Below, in pieces: positions 52,566 to 61,805 of a stretch of 64,000 nt of DNA; position 1 is the first letter of the stretch; each line of letters starts with the position of its first letter. This DNA is from Lachnospiraceae bacterium. Lineage in GTDB: Bacteria > Bacillota > Clostridia > Lachnospirales > Lachnospiraceae. The translations under genes and the position numbers were made by a program. Where the stretch lies: assembly GCA_017470935.1 (NCBI GenBank), contig JAFUXG010000006.1, forward strand, positions 86,872-150,871, given 5' to 3'. The notes beneath the pieces are model-generated. The model searched no databases, had not been told where the DNA came from, and saw only the letters and a list, made by a program, of their open reading frames with translations.

Positions 52566-53846
52566 TTACATAACTTTAACTCCGCCATATTTTCTTATCT
52601 TCAATACATTGCATGAGCCCTCGCCGAATATTTCATCCATTTTCTTCTTATACTCTGCAACAGCCTCGTTCTTGACAAATGCCTGTATTGTTCCGGCGAA
52701 GCCGCCTCCGTGTACTCTTGCCACGCCGTTTTCTCCCAATGTCATCTCACTTAGCATAAGGGCGATTGACATGTTCTGCTTGTCTACCTGGTGGTTTGTG
52801 TACACGTTCTGCAGATATTTGTAGGATGAATTGCCGGAATTATTAACTGTGGTCAAAAATGTATCTATATCATTATTGTTAAGTGCTGCAACCTCATTCC
52901 TTACACGTTTGTTTTCCTCATAGAAGTGGATAGCACGAAGGAAAGCCCTGTCGCCACATTTCTCTCTTACAACAGAAGCGTGGGCGATAACGTCCTCCTC
53001 AGGAACCTCGTGAAGTACCTCTTTGCCAAAGCATGCTGCAACAGCCTTCATTTCAGCCGGAACAGCAGCATAGTCAGGTGTAAGATCAGCGTGTGAACCC
53101 TTTGTATCTGTGATACAGAGGCTGTAGCCTGCACCGTCAAGGTCAAAGGTGATCCTTTCAACAATTGGGTCGGAAGGGTCTGCAAAATCAATATGGCAAA
53201 GGCTTCCAACAGAGCATGCCATCTGATCCATAAGGCCGCAGGGCTTGCCAAAGTATACATTCTCTGCATACTGCCCGATGATGGCAATTTCAATTGCTGA
53301 GATGGACATGTCATTGTAAAGTCCTGATAGGATTGTTCCAACTAATGTTTCAAATGCGGCAGATGAGGAGAGTCCGGAGCCTGAAAGTACATTGCTTGTA
53401 ACATATGCGTCAAAGCCCCCTATAGAATGTCCGTTAGCCTTGGTCTTAGCAATAACTCCTCTTATAAGTGCGTGGGTTGTGCCCTCCTCGCTTTCCTTTT
53501 TCTCTAAGTCATCCAGAGATATTGTGATCATATCGTAACCCTTTGATAATATGTTGACCTCATTTTTGCCGGTTCTTGCAACAACAGCAATGGCATCATC
53601 ATTAATGGAAGCTGCAAGTACCTCGCCGTGCTGATGGTCTGTGTGATTGCCTCCAATCTCACTTCTTCCGGGGGCAGAGAATATTGCTTCTGCCTCATCA
53701 CCAAAAAGCTTCTTGAATGCTTTAAGAGCTTCAATATAGCGCTCCTTTTGGTAACTGATCTTATCCTTATCTACATAGATATCAAGTAATCTTTCATTGA
53801 ATTCATTGCCTTCCAATCTGTTAATAAACGTGTCTACCTTTTCCAT
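52566..53846 (-). CDS. galK: Galactokinase
   Basis: A 426-residue GHMP kinase. PGRSEIGGNHTDHQHGEVLAAS is the galactokinase signature (usually GRVNLIGEHTDY), LSGSGLSSSAAFETLVG the ATP-binding GHMP loop, and GVARVHGGGFAGTIQAFV motif 3. AAGGAGG precedes the ATG. The N-terminus is about 40 residues longer than in E. coli GalK, as is usual for this clostridial subtype. It phosphorylates galactose released by the GH42 enzyme encoded upstream on the same strand. Confidence 0.95.
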   Translation of the reverse strand: MEKVDTFINRLEGNEFNERLLDIYVDKDKISYQKERYIEALKAFKKLFGDEAEAIFSAPGRSEIGGNHTDHQHGEVLAASINDDAIAVVARTGKNEVNILSKGYDMITISLDDLEKKESEEGTTHALIRGVIAKTKANGHSIGGFDAYVTSNVLSGSGLSSSAAFETLVGTILSGLYNDMSISAIEIAIIGQYAENVYFGKPCGLMDQMACSVGSLCHIDFADPSDPIVERITFDLDGAGYSLCITDTKGSHADLTPDYAAVPAEMKAVAACFGKEVLHEVPEEDVIAHASVVREKCGDRAFLRAIHFYEENKRVRNEVAALNNNDIDTFLTTVNNSGNSSYKYLQNVYTNHQVDKQNMSIALMLSEMTLGENGVARVHGGGFAGTIQAFVKNEAVAEYKKKMDEIFGEGSCNVLKIRKYGGVKVM

Positions 53847-53925
53847 GTTGACCTCCTTATTGATTATTTGTTATTGTCTTTTGACTTTGTTTAAATCTTT
53901 TGTTGATTTGCTTATATTTAAAAAA

Positions 53926-54077
53926 CACAATGTATCATCTATGCTCTGCTAAAATCTTAAAACCACAGTGTATCATCTATGCTCTGCTAAAATCTTAAAA
54001 CCACAGTGTATCATCTATGCTCTGCTAAAATCTTAAAACCACAGTGTACCATTTATGCTCTGTTAATATCTTCAAAT
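53926..54077. repeat. 38-bp direct tandem repeat between galK and the beta-galactosidase gene
   Basis: Four head-to-tail copies, exactly 38 bp apart (53926, 53964, 54002, 54040), with a core TATGCTCTGCTAAAATCTT. The middle two are nearly identical; the first and last have drifted. There are no spacers, so it is not a CRISPR array. It lies within the minus-strand galactoside operon, just after the beta-galactosidase stop codon. Confidence 0.92.
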
Positions 54078-54083
54078 CATATT

Positions 54084-56084
54084 CTATACCTGATTGGCAT
54101 TATCTTCTTCAACAATTACAAGATTCCATGGTCTCAATGTTATCTTTTCTCCCGCCTTGACAGCAGTATTGCCTATAAGCTCTGTGCCATCATTGCCGTC
54201 ATATATAAATTCCTGATTTCCTGATGAGTAATTAAAGAAGTACTGTACCCGTTTTCCAAGATCGTTAGTGCCTTCCTTGCGGATGATCGGGAACTCATAG
54301 TTCGGAAGTGTTATGCCGGCGATTTCGCACAGCTTTTTGATAACTGCCTTAAGCCCCTTCTTTTCAAGATAGCAGCCAAGATAGGTTGCGCTGCCCCTGG
54401 CATGCCGCTTGTGGGTTATGGCAGAATAAATGTTCCAGAAATCATGCTTATAGCCTGCCCATACCTCCGCATCTATTGGCCTTACAAGCTCCATCCATTC
54501 TGATACCTCGTATGTCCTCCCATCGAACTCTAAAGTAACATTTCTAGGTATCGTATACTGGTCGTAGGTTGCGCCGATGCATTCTGTAAGTAAATGTGGC
54601 TGCGCATCATGGTATATCTTGATCTCTGAATCAGCAAAACCACTTCTGAAGCCTAACAGCATATTACCGCCATTTTCAACATATGCGTTAAGCTTATGCA
54701 ATGTATCCTCTGTGGCAGAATATAGTGCCGGAACCAGCAGAAGAGGGTACTCATCAAAGCTGTCATCTACAGACACAAGGTCACATTCCAGATTCATCTC
54801 ATAACAGCAGTCATACATCCATCGCAGTATGTGGTTGTAATCTAATGTATCACTTATAGGAAATTCGTCAAGACCTGTAAGACTGGCATTATCAACTATT
54901 ATGGCAGCCCTGCATTTCTTTGTAAGGTTGCGCAAATGCTCCTCGATACCGAGCATTTCACTTCTCCAGGCTGAAAGCTCTCTGTATGGGGCATTTGGAA
55001 GCAGGTCATGGCTTAATATACCCTTCCAGTAAGATTCAATGGAGTTATGTATTGAGTGCCAGTGCCAGTACATAACACTGTTGGCACCGCTTGCAAGGTG
55101 GGAGTAGGCCTGTAGTCTTAACTGTCCCGGATATGCGACCCAGTCATATCTTCCCTGAGCTTCGGTCTCAAGAACAAGATAATTATCCTTCTTAAGTGAA
55201 CGTCCCACAGCACCGCCAAAGGCAATCATCGCTCCGTCAAGCTTGTCCTGGGATAAATGATATATGTCAACGCCTGCTACGTCCATGCATTTTGCCGCAT
55301 CAAACTGGTTGACCTCAGGCTGTATGCCAAAGGAGTAGGCATCAGGCCAGGAATAATCAAAATTATGTGTGATAAACTGACCTTCACGCATATACTCTCT
55401 GACAATATTAGACTGCCAGGTGAGAAAATGAGTTATAACATCCCTCAAAAAGCGTTTGTACGCAGCAGACAAACTTCCGTTAATGGTACCTCTTATATCG
55501 GGAAAGTCATCCCATGAAGCAATGCGGTTGCTCCAGTAATCAAGACCGAATTCACGGTTAAATTCTTCTATATCAGGATACTTCTTCTTCATCTGCGCAA
55601 CAAAAAGCGCCTGGGTTTCAGGGGATGCAGCACCGGCTGAACGTGTCTCATTGTCTAGCTGATAGCCTATGACCTGTGGATGATCCCTGACCTCATCCAT
55701 AAGACATCTAATGATTCTTTCCGCATGCCTTAAGTAGTCTGGATTGGTAATATCCGTGAGCTGCCGATGACCATAGAGCTCCTGGCCGTTCTTATTAAAT
55801 GAAAGTATTTTCGGATATTTTTTTGCAAGCCAGGAAGGGATTGCATAGGTAGGAGTTCCGATAATTACCTTAATACCATATTTTGAAGCCGCGTTTAACA
55901 TTCTGTGAAGATGGGTGAAATCAAACACGCCGTCCTCCGGCTCCCATGTACTCCAGGTGGATTCAGCGATACGTATAACATTAAAGCCTGCATCCTTCAT
56001 CATCTGAAAGTCAGTTTCTATGCGGTCATAGGGCATATATTCGTCATAGTAGGCTGAGCCGAACAATATGGAATCTACATGCAT
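54084..56084 (-). CDS. GH42 beta-galactosidase
   Basis: A 666-residue glycoside hydrolase family 42 enzyme. The barrel contains GFNVIRIAESTWSTWEPEDG, GYQLDNE with acid/base Glu146, and LVLETEAQGRYDW with the likely nucleophile Glu306. A trimerisation domain and a small C-terminal beta domain follow. There is no signal peptide, so it acts inside the cell on imported galactosides or galacto-oligosaccharides. AAAAGGAGGA precedes the ATG. It is divergent from the LacI gene and leads to galK and galT. Confidence 0.93.
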   Translation of the reverse strand: MHVDSILFGSAYYDEYMPYDRIETDFQMMKDAGFNVIRIAESTWSTWEPEDGVFDFTHLHRMLNAASKYGIKVIIGTPTYAIPSWLAKKYPKILSFNKNGQELYGHRQLTDITNPDYLRHAERIIRCLMDEVRDHPQVIGYQLDNETRSAGAASPETQALFVAQMKKKYPDIEEFNREFGLDYWSNRIASWDDFPDIRGTINGSLSAAYKRFLRDVITHFLTWQSNIVREYMREGQFITHNFDYSWPDAYSFGIQPEVNQFDAAKCMDVAGVDIYHLSQDKLDGAMIAFGGAVGRSLKKDNYLVLETEAQGRYDWVAYPGQLRLQAYSHLASGANSVMYWHWHSIHNSIESYWKGILSHDLLPNAPYRELSAWRSEMLGIEEHLRNLTKKCRAAIIVDNASLTGLDEFPISDTLDYNHILRWMYDCCYEMNLECDLVSVDDSFDEYPLLLVPALYSATEDTLHKLNAYVENGGNMLLGFRSGFADSEIKIYHDAQPHLLTECIGATYDQYTIPRNVTLEFDGRTYEVSEWMELVRPIDAEVWAGYKHDFWNIYSAITHKRHARGSATYLGCYLEKKGLKAVIKKLCEIAGITLPNYEFPIIRKEGTNDLGKRVQYFFNYSSGNQEFIYDGNDGTELIGNTAVKAGEKITLRPWNLVIVEEDNANQV

Positions 56085-56171
56085 GAGATGTCCTCCTTTT
56101 ATATTACATTGTGAATTAATATCTTTGCTTATTCAGTATCATAAATACATTTACGATTTTTTTACAAAAAT

Positions 56172-56214
56172 ATTATAATTTTCCGTTGACAAATTGCGCA
56201 ACAAATGTTAATCT
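56172..56214. promoter_or_regulatory. Overlapping divergent promoters of the GH42 and LacI genes
   Basis: Plus strand: TTGACA (56186-56191), 17 bases, TAATCT (56209-56214), toward lacI. Minus strand: TTGCGC (56196-56201), 18 bases, TATAAT (56172-56177), toward the GH42 gene. The shared TTGCGCAA sequence between them is itself a half-operator, so one bound repressor could block both. Confidence 0.65.
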
Positions 56215-56227
56215 AAACATGTCGATA

Positions 56228-56244
56228 CGCAACCGATTGCGCAA
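56228..56244. promoter_or_regulatory. LacI-family operator 1
   Basis: CGCAA-CCGA-TTGCG has the CG-centred symmetry of LacI/GalR sites, with one asymmetric base. Sixteen bases (CAACCGATTGCGCAAA) recur at the substrate-binding protein promoter. Confidence 0.75.
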
Positions 56245-56410
56245 AGTGTAACATAGTTGAAAATATTTGTCAAGCAGACAAGTGCAAATATATTTTTGAA
56301 TATGTTCAGGGTTGCATATATGTAGATGGATATATTGCTCAAGTTCATGTATATAGATATTGTTCAAGCTCGTGTAGATAAGAGCTGCCTGGCATGGGAG
56401 TGTGGAAATA

Positions 56411-57421
56411 GTGAGTAACGATAATGTTCAAGAGAAGATTACAATTGCAGACGTTGCTGAAGCTTTAGGCATTTCTAAGACAACTGTTTCAAGGGCAATC
56501 TCAGGCAAGGGGCGTATCGGTGAAGAGACAAGGAAGCGTGTACTTGACTTTATAGAGGAGAATAACTACAGGCCAAGTCCCACAGCCAAGGGATTAGCTG
56601 AATCCAAGACATATAATATATGCTGGGCAATACCCCGAGACTCTAACGTTACAGCACTTCCCTTTTTTCAGAGATGTATGATAGGAATAAGTGATGTGGC
56701 GGTTTCCAAGGATTACGATATATTGGTTTCTATGATATACGAGGACAGCAATGCCCAGCTGAAGCGGATTGTGAATAACCGTAAGGTTGACGGAGTAGTT
56801 TTAGGACGTACCCTTGTTAAGGATGAGAATGTAAGATTTCTTAAGGAAAGCAGAATCCCATTTGTTGTAATAGGAAGTACATCGGAAAAGAATGTCATTC
56901 AGATTGATAATGACCACATCAAAGCCTGCAGGGAGCTTACATCTATTCTGATAATGAAGGGTACCAAAAGATTTGCCCTAATAGGCGGGAGTCTTGAACA
57001 TGTTGTGAACAAGACAAGGCTTAGAGGCTTTGAGGAAGGTCTTAAGGATCAGGGGATAGAATTAGATAATGAGAATGTTTTCATGAATTGTGAAAAGGAA
57101 TCAGACGTGGAAAGAGCAGTTGAGCAGGCGTTGCGCAACAATGTTGACTGCATATTGTGCATGGATGATCTTATATGCTATGAAGCTATCGGGAAGCTCC
57201 ATAAGGAGAATGTAGCAATACCGGATAAGATCAAAATAGCTTCCTTCTATAACAGCCAGATGTTAGAAAATGTACAGCCGTCCATCACATCGCTTCAGTA
57301 TGATCCAAGAGAGCTTGGGGCGGTTGCAGCCAAGACGCTGTTTGACTATATTGAAGGTAATGATGTGGAAGAGAAGGTTTTGTTAAGCTATGAAGTATTA
57401 TTAAAAAATTCGACACAGTAA
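56411..57421 (+). CDS. LacI-family transcriptional regulator of the galactoside locus
   Basis: A 336-residue repressor. The N-terminal LacI helix-turn-helix and hinge (ITIADVAEALGISKTTVSRAISGKGRIGEETRKRVLDFI) are followed by a periplasmic-binding-like effector domain (VDGVVLGRTL, KGTKRFALIGGS, FNYIEG-type end). GTG 56411 is chosen because GGGAG is 10 bases upstream; GTG 56402 is too close to it. Identical operator cores at 56228 and 57661 and the gene order point to control of the GH42/gal operon and the ABC uptake genes. The effector is not known. Confidence 0.88.
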   Translation: MSNDNVQEKITIADVAEALGISKTTVSRAISGKGRIGEETRKRVLDFIEENNYRPSPTAKGLAESKTYNICWAIPRDSNVTALPFFQRCMIGISDVAVSKDYDILVSMIYEDSNAQLKRIVNNRKVDGVVLGRTLVKDENVRFLKESRIPFVVIGSTSEKNVIQIDNDHIKACRELTSILIMKGTKRFALIGGSLEHVVNKTRLRGFEEGLKDQGIELDNENVFMNCEKESDVERAVEQALRNNVDCILCMDDLICYEAIGKLHKENVAIPDKIKIASFYNSQMLENVQPSITSLQYDPRELGAVAAKTLFDYIEGNDVEEKVLLSYEVLLKNSTQ

Positions 57422-57453
57422 TTTTTTAATTTTCTTATACCCTCCCTTTTTTA

Positions 57454-57489
57454 AAAGCCGCAGGAATCTCACAGCCTGTGGCTTTTTCT
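57454..57489 (+). terminator. Terminator of the LacI gene
   Basis: AAAGCCGCAGG (57454-57464) pairs with CCTGTGGCTTT (57475-57485) with one wobble, followed by further T. The rest of 57490-57621 is AT-rich with no gene seen. Confidence 0.8.
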
Positions 57490-57621
57490 GTTATTGCAGG
57501 GGCGGCGTATGGAATTTTGTTGGTTCGCATAGCTTATTTTCATTAAGAGAATAGATTGATTAATAATATTATATGTAATATTAAGTATATATTTTTGGTA
57601 TAAAAAAGTTGCGAAAAAGTG

Positions 57622-57650
57622 TTGACATCATGGTCAGGCTATGTTATATT
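57622..57650 (+). promoter_or_regulatory. Promoter of the ABC sugar uptake operon
   Basis: TTGACA (57622-57627), 17 bases, TATATT (57645-57650). The LacI operator starts 11 bases further on, close to the predicted transcription start. Confidence 0.8.
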
Positions 57651-57660
57651 ACCAACATAG

Positions 57661-57677
57661 AACAACCGATTGCGCAA
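57661..57677. promoter_or_regulatory. LacI-family operator 2
   Basis: AACAACCGATTGCGCAA shares 16 contiguous bases with the operator at 56228, placed where a bound repressor would block initiation. Confidence 0.75.
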
Positions 57678-57796
57678 ATCAAGAACGCACATGAAAACTG
57701 CAGATGATCAAGCTGGCAGGAATCATTTATAACATTGCGGATTGAGCGCGGTGGTGAAGAAAAATAACATTTTATATCTTTAAGGAGGATGTAATT

Positions 57797-59125
57797 ATGA
57801 AGAAAAAAGGTTTAGCTTTATTGATGGCAGCAACACTTGCCTTCGGAGCACTTGTTGGATGCGGCGGCGGAGACACATCTCCTGCAGCAGAGGACAGCAC
57901 GCAGGCAGCAGAGGACAGCGCAAGCTCAGATGATGCATCATCTGATTCTGCAGCGGCAACCAATGATGATGCAGTTGCTAATCTTGTGGCTGCTACAACA
58001 GATACAGTTACGATGACTGTATGGGCATCAGAGGAGGATCAGGAGTTCACACAGGGACTTCTTGACAGCTTCCAGTCACAGTATTCAGATGTAACATTTG
58101 ATATCACACTCGGTGCTAAGTCAGAAGCTGATGCAAAGGATGATGTACTTGCTGACGTTGAAGCAGCCCCAGATGTATATGCATTTGCTCATGATCAGAT
58201 CAACGAGCTCGTTAACGGCGGTGCACTTCAGGAAGTAGTTAACACATACACATATGATGTTAAGAGTGAGAATCTTGCAGGCTCTGTTGAAGCAGGAACT
58301 GTTAACGGAAAGCTTTACGCTTATCCTATGACAGCTGATAATGGTTTCTTTTTATACTATGATAAGTCAGTATTCACAGATGTTTCTTCATTAGATGCAA
58401 TGATCGAGCAGGCAAGCGCAGCTAATAAGAAGATTGCAATGATGGTTTCAAATGGTTGGTATAATTACTCATTTTTCAGAGGCGCAGGCTTTGAAGCATA
58501 TCTTGCTGATGACGGGCTGAATACTGTATGTAATTGGAATGCAGCAGGAGGAACAGATGTTGCTCAGGCAATTATTGATCTTGGTAAGACAGGTACATTT
58601 GTTGACGCTAAGGAAGATGCAGATGTTGTAACAGGAATCACAGACGGAACAATAGCAGCAGCAGTTTCAGGTGTTTGGAACGCAGATGCAATCAAAGAGG
58701 CATGGGGTGACAATTACGCCGCATCTAAGCTTCCTACATTTACAGTGGCTGGTGAACAAAAACAAATGTATTCTTTCTCTGGTTTCAAAATGATCGGCGT
58801 TAACCCTCATTCAAAGAATGTTGGCTGGGCTATGTTACTTGCAGAGTATCTTACAAATGCTGATAGTCAGATTGCACGTTTTGAGGCAAGAGGACTTGGT
58901 CCTGCCAATATAGAAGCAGCAGAATCTGATGCTGTCAAGTCGAATCCGGCTATCGCAGCACTTGCAGAACAGGCAGAGTATTCATATTCAGGTACTGTTG
59001 GTGGTAACTACTGGGATCCTGCAGCAACACTTGGTCTTACATTGATTTCAGGAAATCCTGACGGAACAGATCTTCAGGAATTACTTGACAATGCTGTAGA
59101 GGGCATCACAGCTCCTGCAGAGTAA
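57797..59125 (+). CDS. Sugar ABC transporter substrate-binding lipoprotein (MalE-like)
   Basis: A 442-residue extracellular binding protein. The signal peptide ends in the lipobox LVGC (Cys22), then a Gly and Ala/Ser/Asp-rich linker of about 45 residues. The binding fold follows (TMTVWASEEDQEFTQGLLDSF, GKLYAYPMTADNGFFLYYDKS, a typical MalE-family segment). AAGGAGG precedes the ATG. It probably captures galacto-oligosaccharides or similar sugars. The intergenic hairpin behind it may keep its mRNA in excess over the permeases. Confidence 0.9.
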   Translation: MKKKGLALLMAATLAFGALVGCGGGDTSPAAEDSTQAAEDSASSDDASSDSAAATNDDAVANLVAATTDTVTMTVWASEEDQEFTQGLLDSFQSQYSDVTFDITLGAKSEADAKDDVLADVEAAPDVYAFAHDQINELVNGGALQEVVNTYTYDVKSENLAGSVEAGTVNGKLYAYPMTADNGFFLYYDKSVFTDVSSLDAMIEQASAANKKIAMMVSNGWYNYSFFRGAGFEAYLADDGLNTVCNWNAAGGTDVAQAIIDLGKTGTFVDAKEDADVVTGITDGTIAAAVSGVWNADAIKEAWGDNYAASKLPTFTVAGEQKQMYSFSGFKMIGVNPHSKNVGWAMLLAEYLTNADSQIARFEARGLGPANIEAAESDAVKSNPAIAALAEQAEYSYSGTVGGNYWDPAATLGLTLISGNPDGTDLQELLDNAVEGITAPAE

Positions 59126-59159
59126 TCAGAATATAGTTATAGTAGTTGAATAACAACAT

Positions 59160-59192
59160 ATCGGGCAGTATGTAATGTGCTGCCCGATTTTT
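59160..59192 (+). terminator. Leaky terminator/processing hairpin after the binding protein
   Basis: ATCGGGCAG (59160-59168) pairs perfectly with CTGCCCGAT (59180-59188), followed by TTTT. It lies inside the operon, where such hairpins lower downstream expression. Confidence 0.8.
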
Positions 59193-59215
59193 GTAAGAAA
59201 ATGAGAGGAGATCTT

Positions 59216-60676
59216 ATGGATAATCAAGTGGAAAAGAAGAAAAAAACAAATCCATTTCTGACATATTTCAAAGATCTGGGAACAGCAATCGCAAAGGGTG
59301 ATGTTTCTGTCAAACTCTCCATGCTTTTTATGGGTGCGGGCTATACATTTCATAAGCAGGTAATAAAGGGCATCCTTGTAACTCTTATTGAGATAGCATT
59401 TATTATTATGTGCATATTCTATGCAGCTCCGAATCTTGCAAAGTTTGGAACATTAGGTACAGTTCAGTTTGAACAGGTGCTTGACCCGTTGACATTGCAG
59501 ACAACGGTAAATGATTACGATAACTCATTTACAATTCTGTTAAATTCAATAATTGCATTATTCCTGATTGTTTGTTTTATTCTGTTTTGGATTTCTAATA
59601 TGAAGTCAGTATATCGTCTTCAGGTGTTGGATAATGAACCGGAATCACTTACGAAGAAACATATCAATACATTTAGAGAGGATGTTAGATCCTTATTCTC
59701 GGAGAAGTTTCATCTGACACTGCTCTCACTTCCGGCATTAGGAGTTATTCTTATGAATATCATTCCTATATTTGTGCTGATAGCGATAGCATTTACAAAC
59801 TATGACCAGGCGCATATGCCGCCTAATGCATTGTTCACTTGGGTGGGAGTTTCCAACTTCAAGAGTCTGTTTGCAAACTCATTGACCGTAACCTTTGGCT
59901 ATGCATTCAGGAAGATTCTTGGCTGGACCCTTCTCTGGGCAGTACTTGCTACACTTACGACCTTTATCTTTGGAATACTTCTGGCAATGCTTATCAATTC
60001 AAAGACCACCAAGCTTCCAAAGATGTGGAGAACACTTTTCATTGTTGCAATTGCTGTTCCCCAGTTCGTGACCCTGCTTTTGGTAAGATACTTCTTTGGA
60101 GATACAGGTATTGTTAATTCAATATGCTCCAATATAGGTGTGACTGAATTTCTTAAGAGCGTAGGACTTGTGAGCCAGCACCTTAACTACATTCCATTCC
60201 TTTCATCTGAGCACTGGGCAAAGTTCATGATCGTAATGATCAATATATGGGTGGGTGTGCCTTATCAGATGCTTATTGCAACGGGAGTGCTTATGAATAT
60301 CCCAAGTGACCAGATCGAGAGTGCCAAGATTGACGGCGCAACTAACTTCCAGGCATTTATACACATTACAATGCCTTACATTCTCTTCATTCAGGGACCG
60401 TCACTTATCACTGATTTTGTAAAGAATATTAATAATTTCAATGTTATTTATCTGTTAACTAATAATGCATTTATTACACCGGATCAGAAGCTTGCCAATT
60501 CAAATGCGAAGGAGGTTGACCTTCTTGTAACATGGCTTTTCCGGTTGACCAATGATTATTACAATTACAAGATGGCTTCGGTTATCGGTATTATAGTCTT
60601 TGTAATATGTGCGGTATTTACTATCCTGTCATTTACAAGAATGATCTCAGGAGATAGAGAGGGGGATTATCAATAA
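59216..60676 (+). CDS. Sugar ABC transporter permease (MalF-like)
   Basis: A 486-residue permease. The N-terminal part carries extra hydrophobic spans and a charged loop (residues 1-160), then the standard permease core with the EAA loop MNIPSDQIESAKIDGATNFQAFIHITMPYI. The large extra region resembles E. coli MalF in design. ATG 59216 follows GAGAGGAG; the upstream in-frame start is not needed. Its stop overlaps the start of the next permease gene by one base. Confidence 0.9.
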   Translation: MDNQVEKKKKTNPFLTYFKDLGTAIAKGDVSVKLSMLFMGAGYTFHKQVIKGILVTLIEIAFIIMCIFYAAPNLAKFGTLGTVQFEQVLDPLTLQTTVNDYDNSFTILLNSIIALFLIVCFILFWISNMKSVYRLQVLDNEPESLTKKHINTFREDVRSLFSEKFHLTLLSLPALGVILMNIIPIFVLIAIAFTNYDQAHMPPNALFTWVGVSNFKSLFANSLTVTFGYAFRKILGWTLLWAVLATLTTFIFGILLAMLINSKTTKLPKMWRTLFIVAIAVPQFVTLLLVRYFFGDTGIVNSICSNIGVTEFLKSVGLVSQHLNYIPFLSSEHWAKFMIVMINIWVGVPYQMLIATGVLMNIPSDQIESAKIDGATNFQAFIHITMPYILFIQGPSLITDFVKNINNFNVIYLLTNNAFITPDQKLANSNAKEVDLLVTWLFRLTNDYYNYKMASVIGIIVFVICAVFTILSFTRMISGDREGDYQ

Positions 60677-61518
60677 TGAAGAAGGTTATAAAGGGTATTT
60701 TTCATCATTTGTTTTTGTTAATCCTTGTAGTTGTATGGCTGGTGCCTATTCTCTGGCTTGTAGTTACTGCATTTAGCGGATATCCGGGAATCAATAAGAC
60801 ACATTTCTTCCCGGAGACATGGACCACAGCTAATTTTGAGAAGCTGTTGCTTCATCCGGACTCAGTTGTCCAGTATGGTGCATGGTTTAAGAACACTTTG
60901 ATAATTTCAATATTTACATGCATCATTTCAACTGCATTTGTCTTAATGGTAAGCTACGCATTTAGCTGTACAAGATTTAAGGGAAGAAAAGCACTTATGA
61001 GCTTTTCCATAATCCTTAACATGTTCCCCGGCGTGCTTTCCATGATCGCTGTGTACTTCGTGCTTAAGTCGCTTAATCTTACTAACAGTCATCTTGGAAT
61101 GATCATAGTATATTCTGCAGGCTCTGGACTCGGATATCTGATAGTTAAGGGCTTTATGGATACTATCCCCATATCCCTTCGTGAGGCGGCAAGACTTGAA
61201 GGAGCCACTGAGCTTCAGATATTTACAAAGATAGTAATCCCGGTATGTAAGCCCATCATCGTATATCAGGTCATCAATTCCTTCCTGATACCATGGGGCG
61301 ATTTCGTATTTGCAAAGCTGATGCTCAATAAGGGTATCTCAAAGGATTACACTGTTGCAATCGGGCTTTACAACATGCTTGACAGATCGCTGGTCAACCA
61401 GTATTTCTCAATATTCTGTGCAGGCGGATTCGTGGTTTCAATTCCTATATCGATCCTGTTTATCATAATGCAGAAGTACTATGTTGAGGGCGTAACAAGC
61501 GGATCTGTTAAGGGCTGA
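60676..61518 (+). CDS. Sugar ABC transporter permease (MalG-like)
   Basis: A 280-residue permease with six spans and the EAA loop DTIPISLREAARLEGATELQIFTKIVIPVCKPI. It forms the heterodimeric channel with the MalF-like subunit. The start overlaps the preceding stop. There is no ATPase gene in the locus, so a shared MsmK/UgpC-type ATPase from elsewhere in the genome must power it, a common arrangement in Firmicutes. Confidence 0.92.
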   Translation: MKKVIKGIFHHLFLLILVVVWLVPILWLVVTAFSGYPGINKTHFFPETWTTANFEKLLLHPDSVVQYGAWFKNTLIISIFTCIISTAFVLMVSYAFSCTRFKGRKALMSFSIILNMFPGVLSMIAVYFVLKSLNLTNSHLGMIIVYSAGSGLGYLIVKGFMDTIPISLREAARLEGATELQIFTKIVIPVCKPIIVYQVINSFLIPWGDFVFAKLMLNKGISKDYTVAIGLYNMLDRSLVNQYFSIFCAGGFVVSIPISILFIIMQKYYVEGVTSGSVKG

Positions 61519-61597
61519 TAATTATATTCGTTTTTAACATGCTTTAGGCATATGTGCAGACAAGGGATATATTAATATATGTTTATTGATTAAATGA

Positions 61598-61650
61598 CCC
61601 GGCTTATCCGTATCTTTATGATACAAGCTGCGGATAAAGCCGGGCTTTTT
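61598..61650 (+). terminator. Terminator after the transport operon
   Basis: CCCGGCTTATCCG (61598-61610) pairs with CGGATAAAGCCGGG (61631-61644) with one bulge and an inner TATC/GATA, followed by CTTTTT. The remaining bases to 61805 are AT-rich; no gene seen. Confidence 0.85.
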
Positions 61651-61805
61651 ATACCCATTTATAGCAGAAATGGGTGCTTATAATTACAAAATGTTCGAGG
61701 CAATAGAAAGCCTTTTGGTTTGGTGATTGAGAAACAGTTTAGATACTCAAGAGGATATAGAGTTTTGCAATTATCTAAAAAAGATATTTTATAAGGAGAA
61801 TGACG

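Noticed and set aside
53926-54077. Possible CRISPR array
   Set aside because: The 38-bp units are contiguous with no spacers, and there are no cas genes nearby.
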